Both the position numbers and the translations under genes were made by a program. A stretch of DNA of 64,000 nt, taken from assembly GCA_001603905.1 (NCBI GenBank), contig LVAE01000008.1, forward strand, positions 1 through 64,000, written 5' to 3'. Source of the DNA: Fibrobacterales bacterium Fibro_02 (GTDB lineage Bacteria; Fibrobacterota; Fibrobacteria; Fibrobacterales; Fibrobacteraceae). Within the stretch, counting starts at the first letter, position 1. The number at the start of each line of letters is the position of its first letter. The notes beneath the pieces are model-generated. The model searched no databases, was not told the DNA's origin, and saw only the letters and a program-made list of their open reading frames with translations. This document shows positions 30,478 through 38,348 of the stretch, in pieces.

Positions 30478-31245
30478 ATGCTTTTCGATTTTCATGTTCA
30501 CATGGGGCAGTATTTTGACGACTACTACACGCCGCCACGAATACTGCGTACCCTGCGACTTGCGGGCATTACACACTTCGCGTATTCTAGCACGAGTACG
30601 GTTGTTACCGATGATCCCGATTTTTTGCTAGAAGAGCGAGTTGCCATGCATGAACTTTCGGAAGGTCGTGCCAAGCCTATTTTGTGGGTGACGCACGATA
30701 TGCTAAAACGCTCGCCAAATTTGTCGCTGTACATGAATGATGCCGGTGGTAAAATTTGTGGGTTGAAAATTCACGGTGTATCGGAAAGTTGGTTGCCGAA
30801 TGGCCGCGAACTGCAACGGATATTCAAAATAGCTCAGGAACGGGGCCTGTTTGTGAAACTCCATACCGGTGAACGGGAAGAATGCGAGGCTGGAATGTAT
30901 AGGGAAATCTGCACGAAATTCCCAGATGTCCGAGTTGTTCTCGCCCATGGAAGACCGATTTTGCAAGCTATTGATATGCTGCGTTATTGTCCGAATACCT
31001 TTGTAGACACATCGTTCATGCCGCATAGCCATTTTCAGTTGCTTATAAACGTTGCACAGCAAGAAGGCTTTACGGATCGTATCCTATTCGGTACGGACAC
31101 CCCTATTCCAGGGCGTCACCTTAAAAGTTCGCTCCCTCGCCATTTGCGAAGTAGAATAGACCAAACAAGGCGAATTGCAGGAGAGGACTGGAAGAAAATC
31201 TCTTGGAAAAATGCGAAAAATCTCTTGACTTTCGTATCGAAATAA
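30478..31245 (+). CDS. Amidohydrolase-family (TIM-barrel) metal hydrolase of the RiPP cluster
   Basis: The 255-residue protein opens with MLFDFHVHMGQY (metal-binding D-x-H-x-H). It continues with GLKIHG, LFVKLHTGE, VVLAHGRP and a late Asp in ILFGTDTPIPG, the metal ligands of Amidohydro_2-type enzymes. It begins 38 bases after the maturase stop and probably shares its transcript. In peptide clusters such enzymes could cleave or trim the modified product, but no substrate can be deduced. ATG 30478 is chosen since the GTG at 30448 adds ten unlikely residues and overlaps a small palindrome ACCGTG-T-CACGGT (30445-30457). Confidence 0.82.
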   Translation: MLFDFHVHMGQYFDDYYTPPRILRTLRLAGITHFAYSSTSTVVTDDPDFLLEERVAMHELSEGRAKPILWVTHDMLKRSPNLSLYMNDAGGKICGLKIHGVSESWLPNGRELQRIFKIAQERGLFVKLHTGEREECEAGMYREICTKFPDVRVVLAHGRPILQAIDMLRYCPNTFVDTSFMPHSHFQLLINVAQQEGFTDRILFGTDTPIPGRHLKSSLPRHLRSRIDQTRRIAGEDWKKISWKNAKNLLTFVSK

Positions 31246-31258
31246 GCGATATATATTG

Positions 31259-31993
31259 ATGAGTATGGTTCCCCGCAAGAAAAGTCTTCTAGCGTTTATT
31301 TTTACGTTCCTGTTGCTTTCGGGCTGCGGGCTCAGCGACGATACCCAGGAACAGCTGGAAGATGCCGTTGGCAGGGCTGCAGGTGAAGCTCTGGATTCCG
31401 CGAAATCTAAAACGGCGAACGCTGTTGAAGAACTTTCTACCACTATCGATGAACACGGTGGTGTTCAAGGCTTTTTTGATAGAATAGTCCAATTCATCGA
31501 TGGATTATTTGGAGGCTCTGGAAGCGAGTGCGAAAAAACGCCCGCAAAAAAGATTGAACGTGATGCTCCTAGGACAGTTATCAAGCGCAATGCGGAACAA
31601 CAGAACTACCACGACGAGGTTCTCAGCCTTACCACCTTAAAAACGTCTTCCGTAAACATTGACTGTCTACGCCCTGAACTGGATACCGCCATAAACATAG
31701 TGGTAGCCACCTATCACGAGGTTTTCAAAGACGACAATTATCGCCCAGTAATCACTAGCGGAAACGATTCCGACAAGCACGGCGAACGATCCGCCCATTA
31801 CGCCTGCGCTGCCGTAGACATCCGGATCAAGGATGTGGAAGATGTTAAGATTCGAAAGGCCCTTACAAAGGCCATTACCGAAGACCTTGGCCCCCGATAC
31901 TTCGTTCTCCATGAGGACGTCGGTATGGCAAATGAGCATCTGCACATTCAACTGAAAAGCGGCACCTACAATAGAAACGAAGTGTGGAAATAA
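31259..31993 (+). CDS. Lipoprotein with M15-like (D-Ala-D-Ala carboxypeptidase-type) domain
   Basis: A 244-residue protein beginning MSMVPRKKSLLAFIFTFLLLSGC with a lipobox (LSGC). A helical linker (about 25-95) precedes a C-terminal domain with NYRPVITSGNDSDKHGERSAHYACAAVDIRI and NEHLHIQLKSGTYNRNEVWK. The H-x6-D and later E-H-L-H match the zinc ligands of the M15/Hedgehog peptidase fold (S-x-H-x-x-G-x-A-x-D and E-x-x-H), although the usual Gly is Cys or Ala. It may act on peptidoglycan or another peptide in the periplasm. It starts 13 bases after the amidohydrolase; the paralogue follows. ATG 31265 is an alternative start. Confidence 0.68.
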   Translation: MSMVPRKKSLLAFIFTFLLLSGCGLSDDTQEQLEDAVGRAAGEALDSAKSKTANAVEELSTTIDEHGGVQGFFDRIVQFIDGLFGGSGSECEKTPAKKIERDAPRTVIKRNAEQQNYHDEVLSLTTLKTSSVNIDCLRPELDTAINIVVATYHEVFKDDNYRPVITSGNDSDKHGERSAHYACAAVDIRIKDVEDVKIRKALTKAITEDLGPRYFVLHEDVGMANEHLHIQLKSGTYNRNEVWK

Positions 31994-32094
31994 TCCATAA
32001 ATCTGCTCACCCCCTTTTTACAAATCCCCCATAATTAGCGATATAAATAGGGTGGAGTTGAATGACCTCTACTTCGTTTTTTCTGGAGGCTTGT

Positions 32095-32718
32095 ATGGCG
32101 TCAATTTTGGGTTTTCTCGTTGTCGCGGCGATCGTTATCGTCTTGGCCGTTATCGCCGTCAAGATTCTTATAGCGCTTTTGCCGGTGCTCCTGGTTATTG
32201 GCGGAATCTGCCTAGTGGTTTTTGTTGTGGGTGGCGCGAGTGATGGGGTGAAAGAGGTTAAGAAGGAAATCGCGTATACCCAGAATACCGTTAGGGAGCA
32301 TGTGGTTCAATTTCGGGACGATGTCCAGCGCGAATATCACGAGCAGATGCTTTCGATGACGCGGCATAAATCGGGCGTGAGTTTCAATATGCTCCGCCCC
32401 GAAATGGATAGCGTGATTTCGGTTGTTGCGAGCGTTTATCATACGGCCATGAATGACGACGAGTTCAAACCGCTCATTACGAGTGCAAACGATTACGAAG
32501 GTCATGCGGAAAGGTCTGCGCATTATGTGGGGGCGGCGCTCGACTTCCGCATCAAGGACATTGGCGACAGGGTAGACCGCGAAAAGCTTGTGCAGGCGGT
32601 ACGCGAGGAGCTCGGTAGTCGTTTTGTCGTGCTGCACGAAGATATCGGAAAGGCGAACGAACACCTGCATGTCCAACTGAAAAATGGCACCTACGACCGA
32701 AATGTCGTGTGGAAGTAA
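32095..32718 (+). CDS. Membrane-anchored M15-like protein, paralogue of the preceding gene
   Basis: The 207-residue protein starts at ATG 32095 (GGAGG six bases upstream). The N-terminus holds one long or two close membrane segments (ILGFLVVAAIVIVLAVIAVKILIALLPVLLVIGGICLVVFVVGG), then a helical linker. The C-terminal domain (FKPLITSANDYEGHAERSAHYVGAALDFRI, NEHLHVQLKNGTYDRNVVWK) is clearly homologous to 31259-31993. Here the motif is S-A-H-Y-V-G-A-A-L-D, closer to active M15 enzymes. Same fold, different anchor: one in the inner membrane, one a lipoprotein. Possibly cell-wall peptidases with separate sites of action. The longer track start at 32062 is not supported by an RBS. Confidence 0.68.
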   Translation: MASILGFLVVAAIVIVLAVIAVKILIALLPVLLVIGGICLVVFVVGGASDGVKEVKKEIAYTQNTVREHVVQFRDDVQREYHEQMLSMTRHKSGVSFNMLRPEMDSVISVVASVYHTAMNDDEFKPLITSANDYEGHAERSAHYVGAALDFRIKDIGDRVDREKLVQAVREELGSRFVVLHEDIGKANEHLHVQLKNGTYDRNVVWK

Positions 32719-32745
32719 AATTTACCGTGTGATAGAGAAGTGTGT

Positions 32746-34149
32746 CTAATCGAACAATTCTTTAATCGTGGTAACCTTGAAGTTATCCTGATTCTTGATT
32801 TTCTTTTTAACTCCAGACGTGATGCCTTTGCGTGAGAAAATCCAGAAATATAGGTTGTCGCGTTTGATGCATGGTGCGCTTGCCTGCAAATTTAAAAGTT
32901 CACTTTCGTCAAAAGGTTTTTCTGTGTATTTGCATTCGCAAATAATTGCATTATTTTGGTCTTGAACAACAATGTCGATTTCTTCTTGCCTTTTTTCAAC
33001 GGGATTGTTTCCCCACCAGCGGCCTATTTCTTCAGCAAAAAATGGTAACTCGCCGTTGTAGGATTTTTCTTTGATGTACTGAGAACACACTCTTTCAAAA
33101 CGATGACCTATATAACCGTTTATGTTTTCAATGGTGAATTCCCGATCGTAGTAAATTTCAGGTGCGATCAATCCGTTCAGCATATTTAAATGTTTGTATA
33201 TGAACCTGAAATAAAAGGCAAAATAGTTTTCCTCAATTGAATAGAGCGTATTGCGCGTTTTGCTTTTTTCACCAACAGGAATTTCGGTTTTGATAAATCC
33301 TAAGTTTTCAAGGACTTTCAAGTATTTCGCTATTTTAGCGCTGTCTCCATCGACTTTAGTCTTTATGTCATTTAGTGTAGATGCGCCCGAATTGATTGCG
33401 AGAAGGATGTTCTTGTAAAAGAGAGTTTCTTTGAGCTCCATACGGAGCAACGTATCAATTTCGTTGTATAGGTAACCCGTCGTGGAAAGGCATGTCTTGA
33501 TGATGTTTTCGCGGATGGAAATCGAATCGTCAAAAAGTGACAGGTATAGGGGAATGCCTCCAAGAATAGAATAGACTGTAAGAACTTCCTCGTTACTGTA
33601 TTTCGGGAAAAACTCTCTTGCTTCTTTGTAAGTGAATGGCTGTAATTTTAAATCTGCTGTTTTGCGGCCGTACAACGGCTTTGTTGAATTGTCGAACAAA
33701 TCTTCAATAACAGAAACTTCGGAACCGCACAATATCAAAAAAATGTTCTTTTTTTTCAGAATGCGGTCTATGGCGTTTTGCAGCCCGGAATCGTATGCGG
33801 GGTTCGAATTGTATAGATAGGTGAATTCGTCAATGATGATGTTAATTCGTTTTGAAAACGAGAATCCGTCGATAAACGAGTAAACATCTTGCCATGTATT
33901 GAGCGCGTTAAGAAAGTCTCCTGTATTCAAGACTCGTTTGAGCTCTGTACAAAAATTGTGAACGTTATCACTTTCGCTACCTTTGTCGGCTGTAAAGAAA
34001 ACGGTATCCTTTTCGTGAAGAGCTGCAAACTGAGCCAAAAGAAAACTCTTGCCGACGCGTCTGCGTCCGTGCATGATGAGCATTTCGAATTTCTTCGAAT
34101 TGTATAGATCTTCGAGTAGCTTGAGTTCCTTTTTTCGGCCGACAAACAT
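32746..34149 (-). CDS. AAA+ ATPase (ATPase_2/DUF234 type) with C-terminal nuclease-like fold
   Basis: The 467-residue protein has MFVGRKKELKLLEDLY, Walker A HGRRRVGKSFLL, Walker B INIIIDEFTYLY, and FLILCGSEVSVIEDLF, as in the STAND-like archaeal ATPase_2 group. A winged-helix part follows (NDIKTKVDGDSAKIAKYLKVLENLGFI). The C-terminal DUF234 region has the PD-(D/E)XK signature EIDIVVQDQNNAIICECKYT. These proteins are common as accessory genes in anaerobes and their role is unsettled (defence or toxin-like function has been suggested). The ATG directly abuts a 15-bp tandem repeat that also supplies the GGAG ribosome site. Confidence 0.85.
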   Translation of the reverse strand: MFVGRKKELKLLEDLYNSKKFEMLIMHGRRRVGKSFLLAQFAALHEKDTVFFTADKGSESDNVHNFCTELKRVLNTGDFLNALNTWQDVYSFIDGFSFSKRINIIIDEFTYLYNSNPAYDSGLQNAIDRILKKKNIFLILCGSEVSVIEDLFDNSTKPLYGRKTADLKLQPFTYKEAREFFPKYSNEEVLTVYSILGGIPLYLSLFDDSISIRENIIKTCLSTTGYLYNEIDTLLRMELKETLFYKNILLAINSGASTLNDIKTKVDGDSAKIAKYLKVLENLGFIKTEIPVGEKSKTRNTLYSIEENYFAFYFRFIYKHLNMLNGLIAPEIYYDREFTIENINGYIGHRFERVCSQYIKEKSYNGELPFFAEEIGRWWGNNPVEKRQEEIDIVVQDQNNAIICECKYTEKPFDESELLNLQASAPCIKRDNLYFWIFSRKGITSGVKKKIKNQDNFKVTTIKELFD

Positions 34150-34200
34150 GTTGTTTACTCCAGAGTTATTTACTTTAAAGTTATTTACTCAAGAGTTAAT
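34150..34200 (-). repeat. 15-bp tandem repeat forming the 5' leader of the ATPase gene
   Basis: On the plus strand: GTTGTTTACTCCAGA, GTTATTTACTTTAAA, GTTATTTACTCAAGA, GTTAAT. This is about 3.4 units of 15 bases. The unit nearest the gene provides TCTGGAGTAAACAAC before the ATG, so the ribosome binding site is one repeat unit. Confidence 0.75.
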
Positions 34201-34250
34201 ATAAATAAAAACTCGGACGAAAGCAACTCCCTACAGTTTTTTTTCCGTAC

Positions 34251-34331
34251 TTTTGACAAAAACGCCCAAAAACAGCCTGTATTTTTGACAAAAACGCTTT
34301 AAAATGACTTGTGTTTTTGACGGCGTTTTTT
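34251..34331 (+). promoter_or_regulatory. Three 32-base-spaced TTTTGACA sites upstream of trxA
   Basis: TTTTGACAAAAACGC occurs at 34251-34265 and 34283-34297, and a third TTTTGAC at 34315 continues as GGCGTTTTTTT. The spacing is exactly 32 bases both times (three helical turns). Each contains TTGAC(A), so they could be -35 elements or regulator sites on one face of the helix. Confidence 0.5.
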
Positions 34332-34409
34332 TAGTGTGACTTAGTCACAGACTTTTATCCTCTCAAAATCTAAAATATACCTGTAAACAAGAAAAAAGAG
34401 AGGTAAAAC

Positions 34410-34721
34410 ATGTCTGAAATGAATATCACCAAAAACAACTTCGAACAAGAAGTACTCCACTCCGACAAGCCGGTCCTGATCGATTTCTGGGCTCCTTGGT
34501 GCGGCCCTTGCCGGATGCTTTCGCCCGTGATCTCGGAGATAGCTGAGGAATACGGCGACAAGATCAAGGTCTGCAAGGTGAACGTGGACGATGAAGGCGA
34601 ATTGGCCGCCTCGTTCAATGTCATGAGCATCCCGACGCTTGTGGTCGTAAAGGACGGCAAGGTGACGAATTCTGCAATCGGCGTTCGCCCGAAGGCTCAG
34701 ATTGTAGAAATGATTGGCTAA
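34410..34721 (+). CDS. trxA: Thioredoxin
   Basis: A 103-residue thioredoxin with the active site WAPWCGPC (Cys32 and Cys35), the cis-Pro in SIPTLVVVKDG, and normal length. It reduces protein disulfides in the cytoplasm and serves ribonucleotide reductase and peroxidases, recharged by thioredoxin reductase (not in the window). GAGAGG precedes the ATG. A strong terminator follows (34739-34774). Upstream are the 32-base-phased TTTTGACA sites, which may control it. Confidence 0.97.
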   Translation: MSEMNITKNNFEQEVLHSDKPVLIDFWAPWCGPCRMLSPVISEIAEEYGDKIKVCKVNVDDEGELAASFNVMSIPTLVVVKDGKVTNSAIGVRPKAQIVEMIG

Positions 34722-34738
34722 TACATATACTCCTTGGG

Positions 34739-34774
34739 CGCCTTTTTTGTATATTGCAAAAGAGGCGTTTTTTT
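34739..34774 (+). terminator. Intrinsic terminator after trxA, abutting the crp-like start codon
   Basis: CGCCTTTTTTG (34739-34749) pairs with CAAAAGAGGCG (34757-34767), one G-T pair, loop TATATTG, followed by TTTTTTT and then directly ATG at 34775. The stem contains the AGAGG that would serve as ribosome site of the next gene. Confidence 0.75.
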
Positions 34775-35446
34775 ATGAAAGCAGCTCCGGTTCGTTTGAT
34801 TGTTCCCAGACTCCCGTTCTGGTCGATGCTTTCGTCCGAAGAACAGGCGATTGTGTCGGAACGTGCGGTCGTCAGGCGCTTCGGCAAGGGGCAGCTCGTG
34901 AGCAGCAACAGCTCAGAATGCCTCGGGATTGTCTTCATTCTCGAAGGTGAGATCCGCGTAAGCATGACCTCGGACGAAGGCCGCGAGGTTTCGCTGTACC
35001 ATGCCCGCAAAGATGAAGTCTGCGTATCTACGGCTTCGTGCGTGATTCGGCAGTTGACCTTTGATACGGCGGTGGTGGCCGAAAGGGATACTTCCCTGTT
35101 GGTGGTTCCGGCGATGGTCTGTGCGCGCCTGATGGAATCGAACGTGCATGTGCGCGCCTTTGTCTTCGAAAGCGAAACGGAACGGTTTTCGCAGGCGGTT
35201 CGTGCAATTCAGCTGATGCTGTTCAAGCGCTTTGACCAGCGGCTTGCCTCGTACTTGGTGTCGCATTTTGAAAGGAGCGGCTCCGACGAAATCCGGAAAA
35301 CGCAGGAAGAAATTGCCCGCGACGTGAATTCAGCCCGCGAGGTGGTGGCCCGTATGCTTCGCGAATTTGCAGATAAGGGACTTGTCGAAATCAGACGAGG
35401 CCTCATCAAGTTACACAACGTGGATGGCCTTCGCAAGATTTTGTGA
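34775..35446 (+). CDS. Crp/Fnr-family transcription regulator
   Basis: The 223-residue protein has an N-terminal cyclic-nucleotide-binding-like barrel (VVRRFGKGQLVSSNSSECLGIVFILEGEIRVSMTSDEGREVSLYHARKDEVCV), a dimer helix, and a C-terminal winged helix (RKTQEEIARDVNSAREVVARMLREFADKGLVEIRRGLIKLHN). Cys34-type Fnr cluster residues are not arranged as in classical Fnr. The effector is unknown; redox or oxygen sensing is plausible beside trxA. The start is ATG 34775; the TTG of the track lies in the terminator loop. Its RBS is sequestered in the trxA terminator stem. A possible terminator GGGTGC/GCGCCC follows at about 35493-35511. Confidence 0.88.
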   Translation: MKAAPVRLIVPRLPFWSMLSSEEQAIVSERAVVRRFGKGQLVSSNSSECLGIVFILEGEIRVSMTSDEGREVSLYHARKDEVCVSTASCVIRQLTFDTAVVAERDTSLLVVPAMVCARLMESNVHVRAFVFESETERFSQAVRAIQLMLFKRFDQRLASYLVSHFERSGSDEIRKTQEEIARDVNSAREVVARMLREFADKGLVEIRRGLIKLHNVDGLRKIL

Positions 35447-35525
35447 TGAAATCGGGCGCTTATTCTCATAAATTATCGTAAAATTCGTTCGGGGTGCAGG
35501 TCTTGCGCCCTTAACTTTTGTATTT

Positions 35526-38339
35526 TTGTCCCGAATTTTGTTTATAGGTAGGTTTATTCTGCGCTTTCGCTGGCTGTTTTTATTTGCTGTGTTTGTAGGG
35601 CTTGCACAGGCCCAGCTTTTGGACATGTCCGAAATGTCCGAGAGCTATATGGTCGAAAATAAGATTCATAAGGTCAAGGTCGAAGGGACTGTCCACATGG
35701 ACGATCGTGCGGTGCTCAGCCGCATCGGCATTCGCGATGGGCAGAGCTATTCGCCGACGGCCCTTACCGAAAAGGTTCAGTCTTCGGTGGCTTCCTTGTA
35801 CAAGTCTGGGCTTTTTGACGACGTGACCGCCTGGATCGATTACGTGGGTGACGGCACCGATGTCGACCTCATTTTCAAGATTAAGGAACTTCCCGCGCTC
35901 GATACGGCCGTTTTCGAGGGTCCGGACGAGGTCTCGGAAGAAGACCTGAAACTGAAGACCCGCTTGATTCCGGGCCAGGTCTACAGCAAGAGCCAGCTGG
36001 AACGCGATCGTCAGGCCATTCTGGACTACTACCGCTCCGAGGGCTATTTGCTCGCCGAAGTGGGCTACCGTGAAACGCCGGTCGACGAAAACAAGAATTT
36101 GGTGACCTTCATTGTCCGCGAGGGCGAAAAGGTCAAGGTGCGCCAGTTCGATATCCAGGGGAACGACAACGTGCCCGCCGAAGATATTATGGAGCACATG
36201 GTCACGAAGCTCGACCAGTGGTGGGGCGGTGGCGAATTCAAGGAAAACATTTTCGAGGCGGACCGTGATACGGTGTTGAACGCCATCCGTCATTTTGGCT
36301 ACCTGGATGCGGAACTGACTGAATACAGCGCCGAATACCTGCCGGACTCCACTTGCCTGTTCTATCTGGGCCGGATGGTTCCGCTCGGCGAAAATCTGGA
36401 AGTCCTCTACAAACAGTTGAACCTTGCCCTGGGTGACTCCGCGACGGCCCTCTACAAGATGGCGGGTAAGCCGACCATGCAGGTAACCCACTTCTTCCGC
36501 AAGCATCGCGAAGTCGGCGAAATGCCTTGGGTGTCTAGACCTAAGGTGACGGTCAAGACCGAAGAAGACGCTTGGAACATGTTGAACGACCTGATCCGCT
36601 ACGAAAGTGCCCGCAAGGAATGGCTGGATATCGTGGACGGACGCAAGTGGAAGAACCCGAAGATTGATTCGCTCCGCAAGATCAAGAAACGCTCGACTTA
36701 CCAGGAAAAGCTCCTGGTTCGTTACATGATCGAAGATATGTTCCCGGCCTTGAACAAGTACGACAATATCAAGACCTCTAGCGCGATTTTGATCCATATC
36801 CACATGATCGAGGGCCGCAAGTACTACATGGGCAGTCTGCATTTCTCGGGTAACGAAGTGCTGAACGACAAGATGCTTGCCTACGCCTTCCGTCTTGACA
36901 GTGGCGAAGTCTTTGACCAGTATAAGTACGATGCCTCCCGCAAGGCGCTTCTGGATGCCTACCGCGAAGACGGCTACCTGTTCGCCCAGTACGAGGAAAC
37001 CCGTACCTTCGTGAACGACTCGGTGGTGAACCTCTCCTACAAGATGACCGAAGGCTTGCCGGCGCAGATCCACAAGGTGCATATCCACGGCAATACCAAG
37101 ACGAACGAAAAGGTCATCCGCCGCGAAGTCCGTCTGTATCCGGGCGATACCTACCGCCAGTCCTTGCTGGAACGTAGCTTCCGTGAAATTATGCAGCTGA
37201 ACTACTTCGACATGGTCGTCCCCGACATCAAGGTGGTGGGCGAGCAGGATGTGGACCTCGACTTTACCGTGCAGGAAAAGGAAGCGGGTACCGGCCAGTT
37301 CAGCTTGGGCGTGTCTTACAGCGAAAGCGACGGTATCGTGGGTACGGCGAGCGTGTCTATCCCGAACTGCTGTATGGGTGACGGCCAGGCCGCCTCGTTC
37401 AGCGTGGAATACGGTGCCGACAAGAAGAGTGCTTCCGTGAGTTTCCAGGAACCGTGGTTCCTCGACAAGCCGATTACCTTGGGTACGAGCCTCAGCTACT
37501 CCTGGTGGAATATGTCCAAGTACGATGACCCCGACATTACCCGTTACGGTGGTAGCGTCTACCTGGGTAAGCGCCTCAAGTGGCCCGATGACTACTTCTA
37601 CGGACAGATCGGTTACAGCTGGCTCATGAACAAGCAGGGCCCGAACATCGACGATAGTTACGTTGTCTATACCGGTGTGGAATCTGCCTTGAACTTCCGC
37701 TTGCTCCGCGACGACAAGAACCTGCCGCAGTTCCCGACCGACGGTTCCCGCTACGTGCTCGATGTGCAGTGGGCCGACGATGTCCTGTTCAGCGACTTTA
37801 GCTTCGTGAAGACCGAACTTACGATCAAGTGGTGGTTCCCGCTGTTCCGCGACCGCCTGACGATTGCGCTTACTAACCAGTACGGTGTGATCTTTGGTGA
37901 CCAGCTGCAGTACCGCACGCTCTATACCATGGGTGGCGTGATGGGCTACGAAGGCATGATGCGCGGTTACAGCTCGGGTTCTATCGGGTACCGCCGCTTG
38001 GGCCGCAGCTACCAGTACACGGGTGCTGAACTCCAGCTCGGTCTTGTGCCGCAGACCTTCTACTTGTTGCCGTTCTTCTTTGACGCCGGTAACGTGTTCG
38101 GTGAACGCTACAACCCGCGCACCAAGGTTCCGAAGCCGAGCAGGAGCCCGCTCAGCGAATGGGATCCGACGAGCCTCAAGAAGGATATCGGTTTCGGTTT
38201 CCGCGTGATTGTGCCGATGCTCGGTATTATCGGCTTCGACTTTGCCTGGCCCTTGGATGTGGGTGAAACCTATAGCGGTACGCAGCGTACCGAAGTCGGT
38301 GACATGCAGTTCAACTTCGTGATCGGCCAGGGATTCTAA
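35526..38339 (+). CDS. bamA: Outer-membrane protein assembly factor BamA (Omp85)
   Basis: The 937-residue protein has a signal peptide (FRWLFLFAVFVGLAQAQ), several POTRA repeats (VENKIHKVKVEGTVHM, ALDTAVFEGPDEVSEE, VKVRQFDIQGNDNVPAED, YMGSLHFSGNEVLNDK, IHKVHIHGNTKTNEKVI) and a C-terminal 16-strand-type barrel with GVMGYEGMMRGYSSGSIG-like loop and the final ...MQFNFVIGQGF ending in Phe. It inserts beta-barrels into the outer membrane. It is longer than the usual 760-810 residues: about 130 extra residues interrupt the third POTRA (roughly 280-415). The start codon is uncertain, since TTG 35526 has no SD and no ATG exists before the signal peptide. skp follows nine bases after the stop. Confidence 0.93.
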   Translation: MSRILFIGRFILRFRWLFLFAVFVGLAQAQLLDMSEMSESYMVENKIHKVKVEGTVHMDDRAVLSRIGIRDGQSYSPTALTEKVQSSVASLYKSGLFDDVTAWIDYVGDGTDVDLIFKIKELPALDTAVFEGPDEVSEEDLKLKTRLIPGQVYSKSQLERDRQAILDYYRSEGYLLAEVGYRETPVDENKNLVTFIVREGEKVKVRQFDIQGNDNVPAEDIMEHMVTKLDQWWGGGEFKENIFEADRDTVLNAIRHFGYLDAELTEYSAEYLPDSTCLFYLGRMVPLGENLEVLYKQLNLALGDSATALYKMAGKPTMQVTHFFRKHREVGEMPWVSRPKVTVKTEEDAWNMLNDLIRYESARKEWLDIVDGRKWKNPKIDSLRKIKKRSTYQEKLLVRYMIEDMFPALNKYDNIKTSSAILIHIHMIEGRKYYMGSLHFSGNEVLNDKMLAYAFRLDSGEVFDQYKYDASRKALLDAYREDGYLFAQYEETRTFVNDSVVNLSYKMTEGLPAQIHKVHIHGNTKTNEKVIRREVRLYPGDTYRQSLLERSFREIMQLNYFDMVVPDIKVVGEQDVDLDFTVQEKEAGTGQFSLGVSYSESDGIVGTASVSIPNCCMGDGQAASFSVEYGADKKSASVSFQEPWFLDKPITLGTSLSYSWWNMSKYDDPDITRYGGSVYLGKRLKWPDDYFYGQIGYSWLMNKQGPNIDDSYVVYTGVESALNFRLLRDDKNLPQFPTDGSRYVLDVQWADDVLFSDFSFVKTELTIKWWFPLFRDRLTIALTNQYGVIFGDQLQYRTLYTMGGVMGYEGMMRGYSSGSIGYRRLGRSYQYTGAELQLGLVPQTFYLLPFFFDAGNVFGERYNPRTKVPKPSRSPLSEWDPTSLKKDIGFGFRVIVPMLGIIGFDFAWPLDVGETYSGTQRTEVGDMQFNFVIGQGF

Positions 38340-38348
38340 GGAGGCTTT

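Noticed and set aside
34150-34331. CRISPR array
   Set aside because: Repeats of 15 bases without spacers, and 32-base-spaced short sites with only three copies, do not fit a CRISPR pattern; no cas gene is near.
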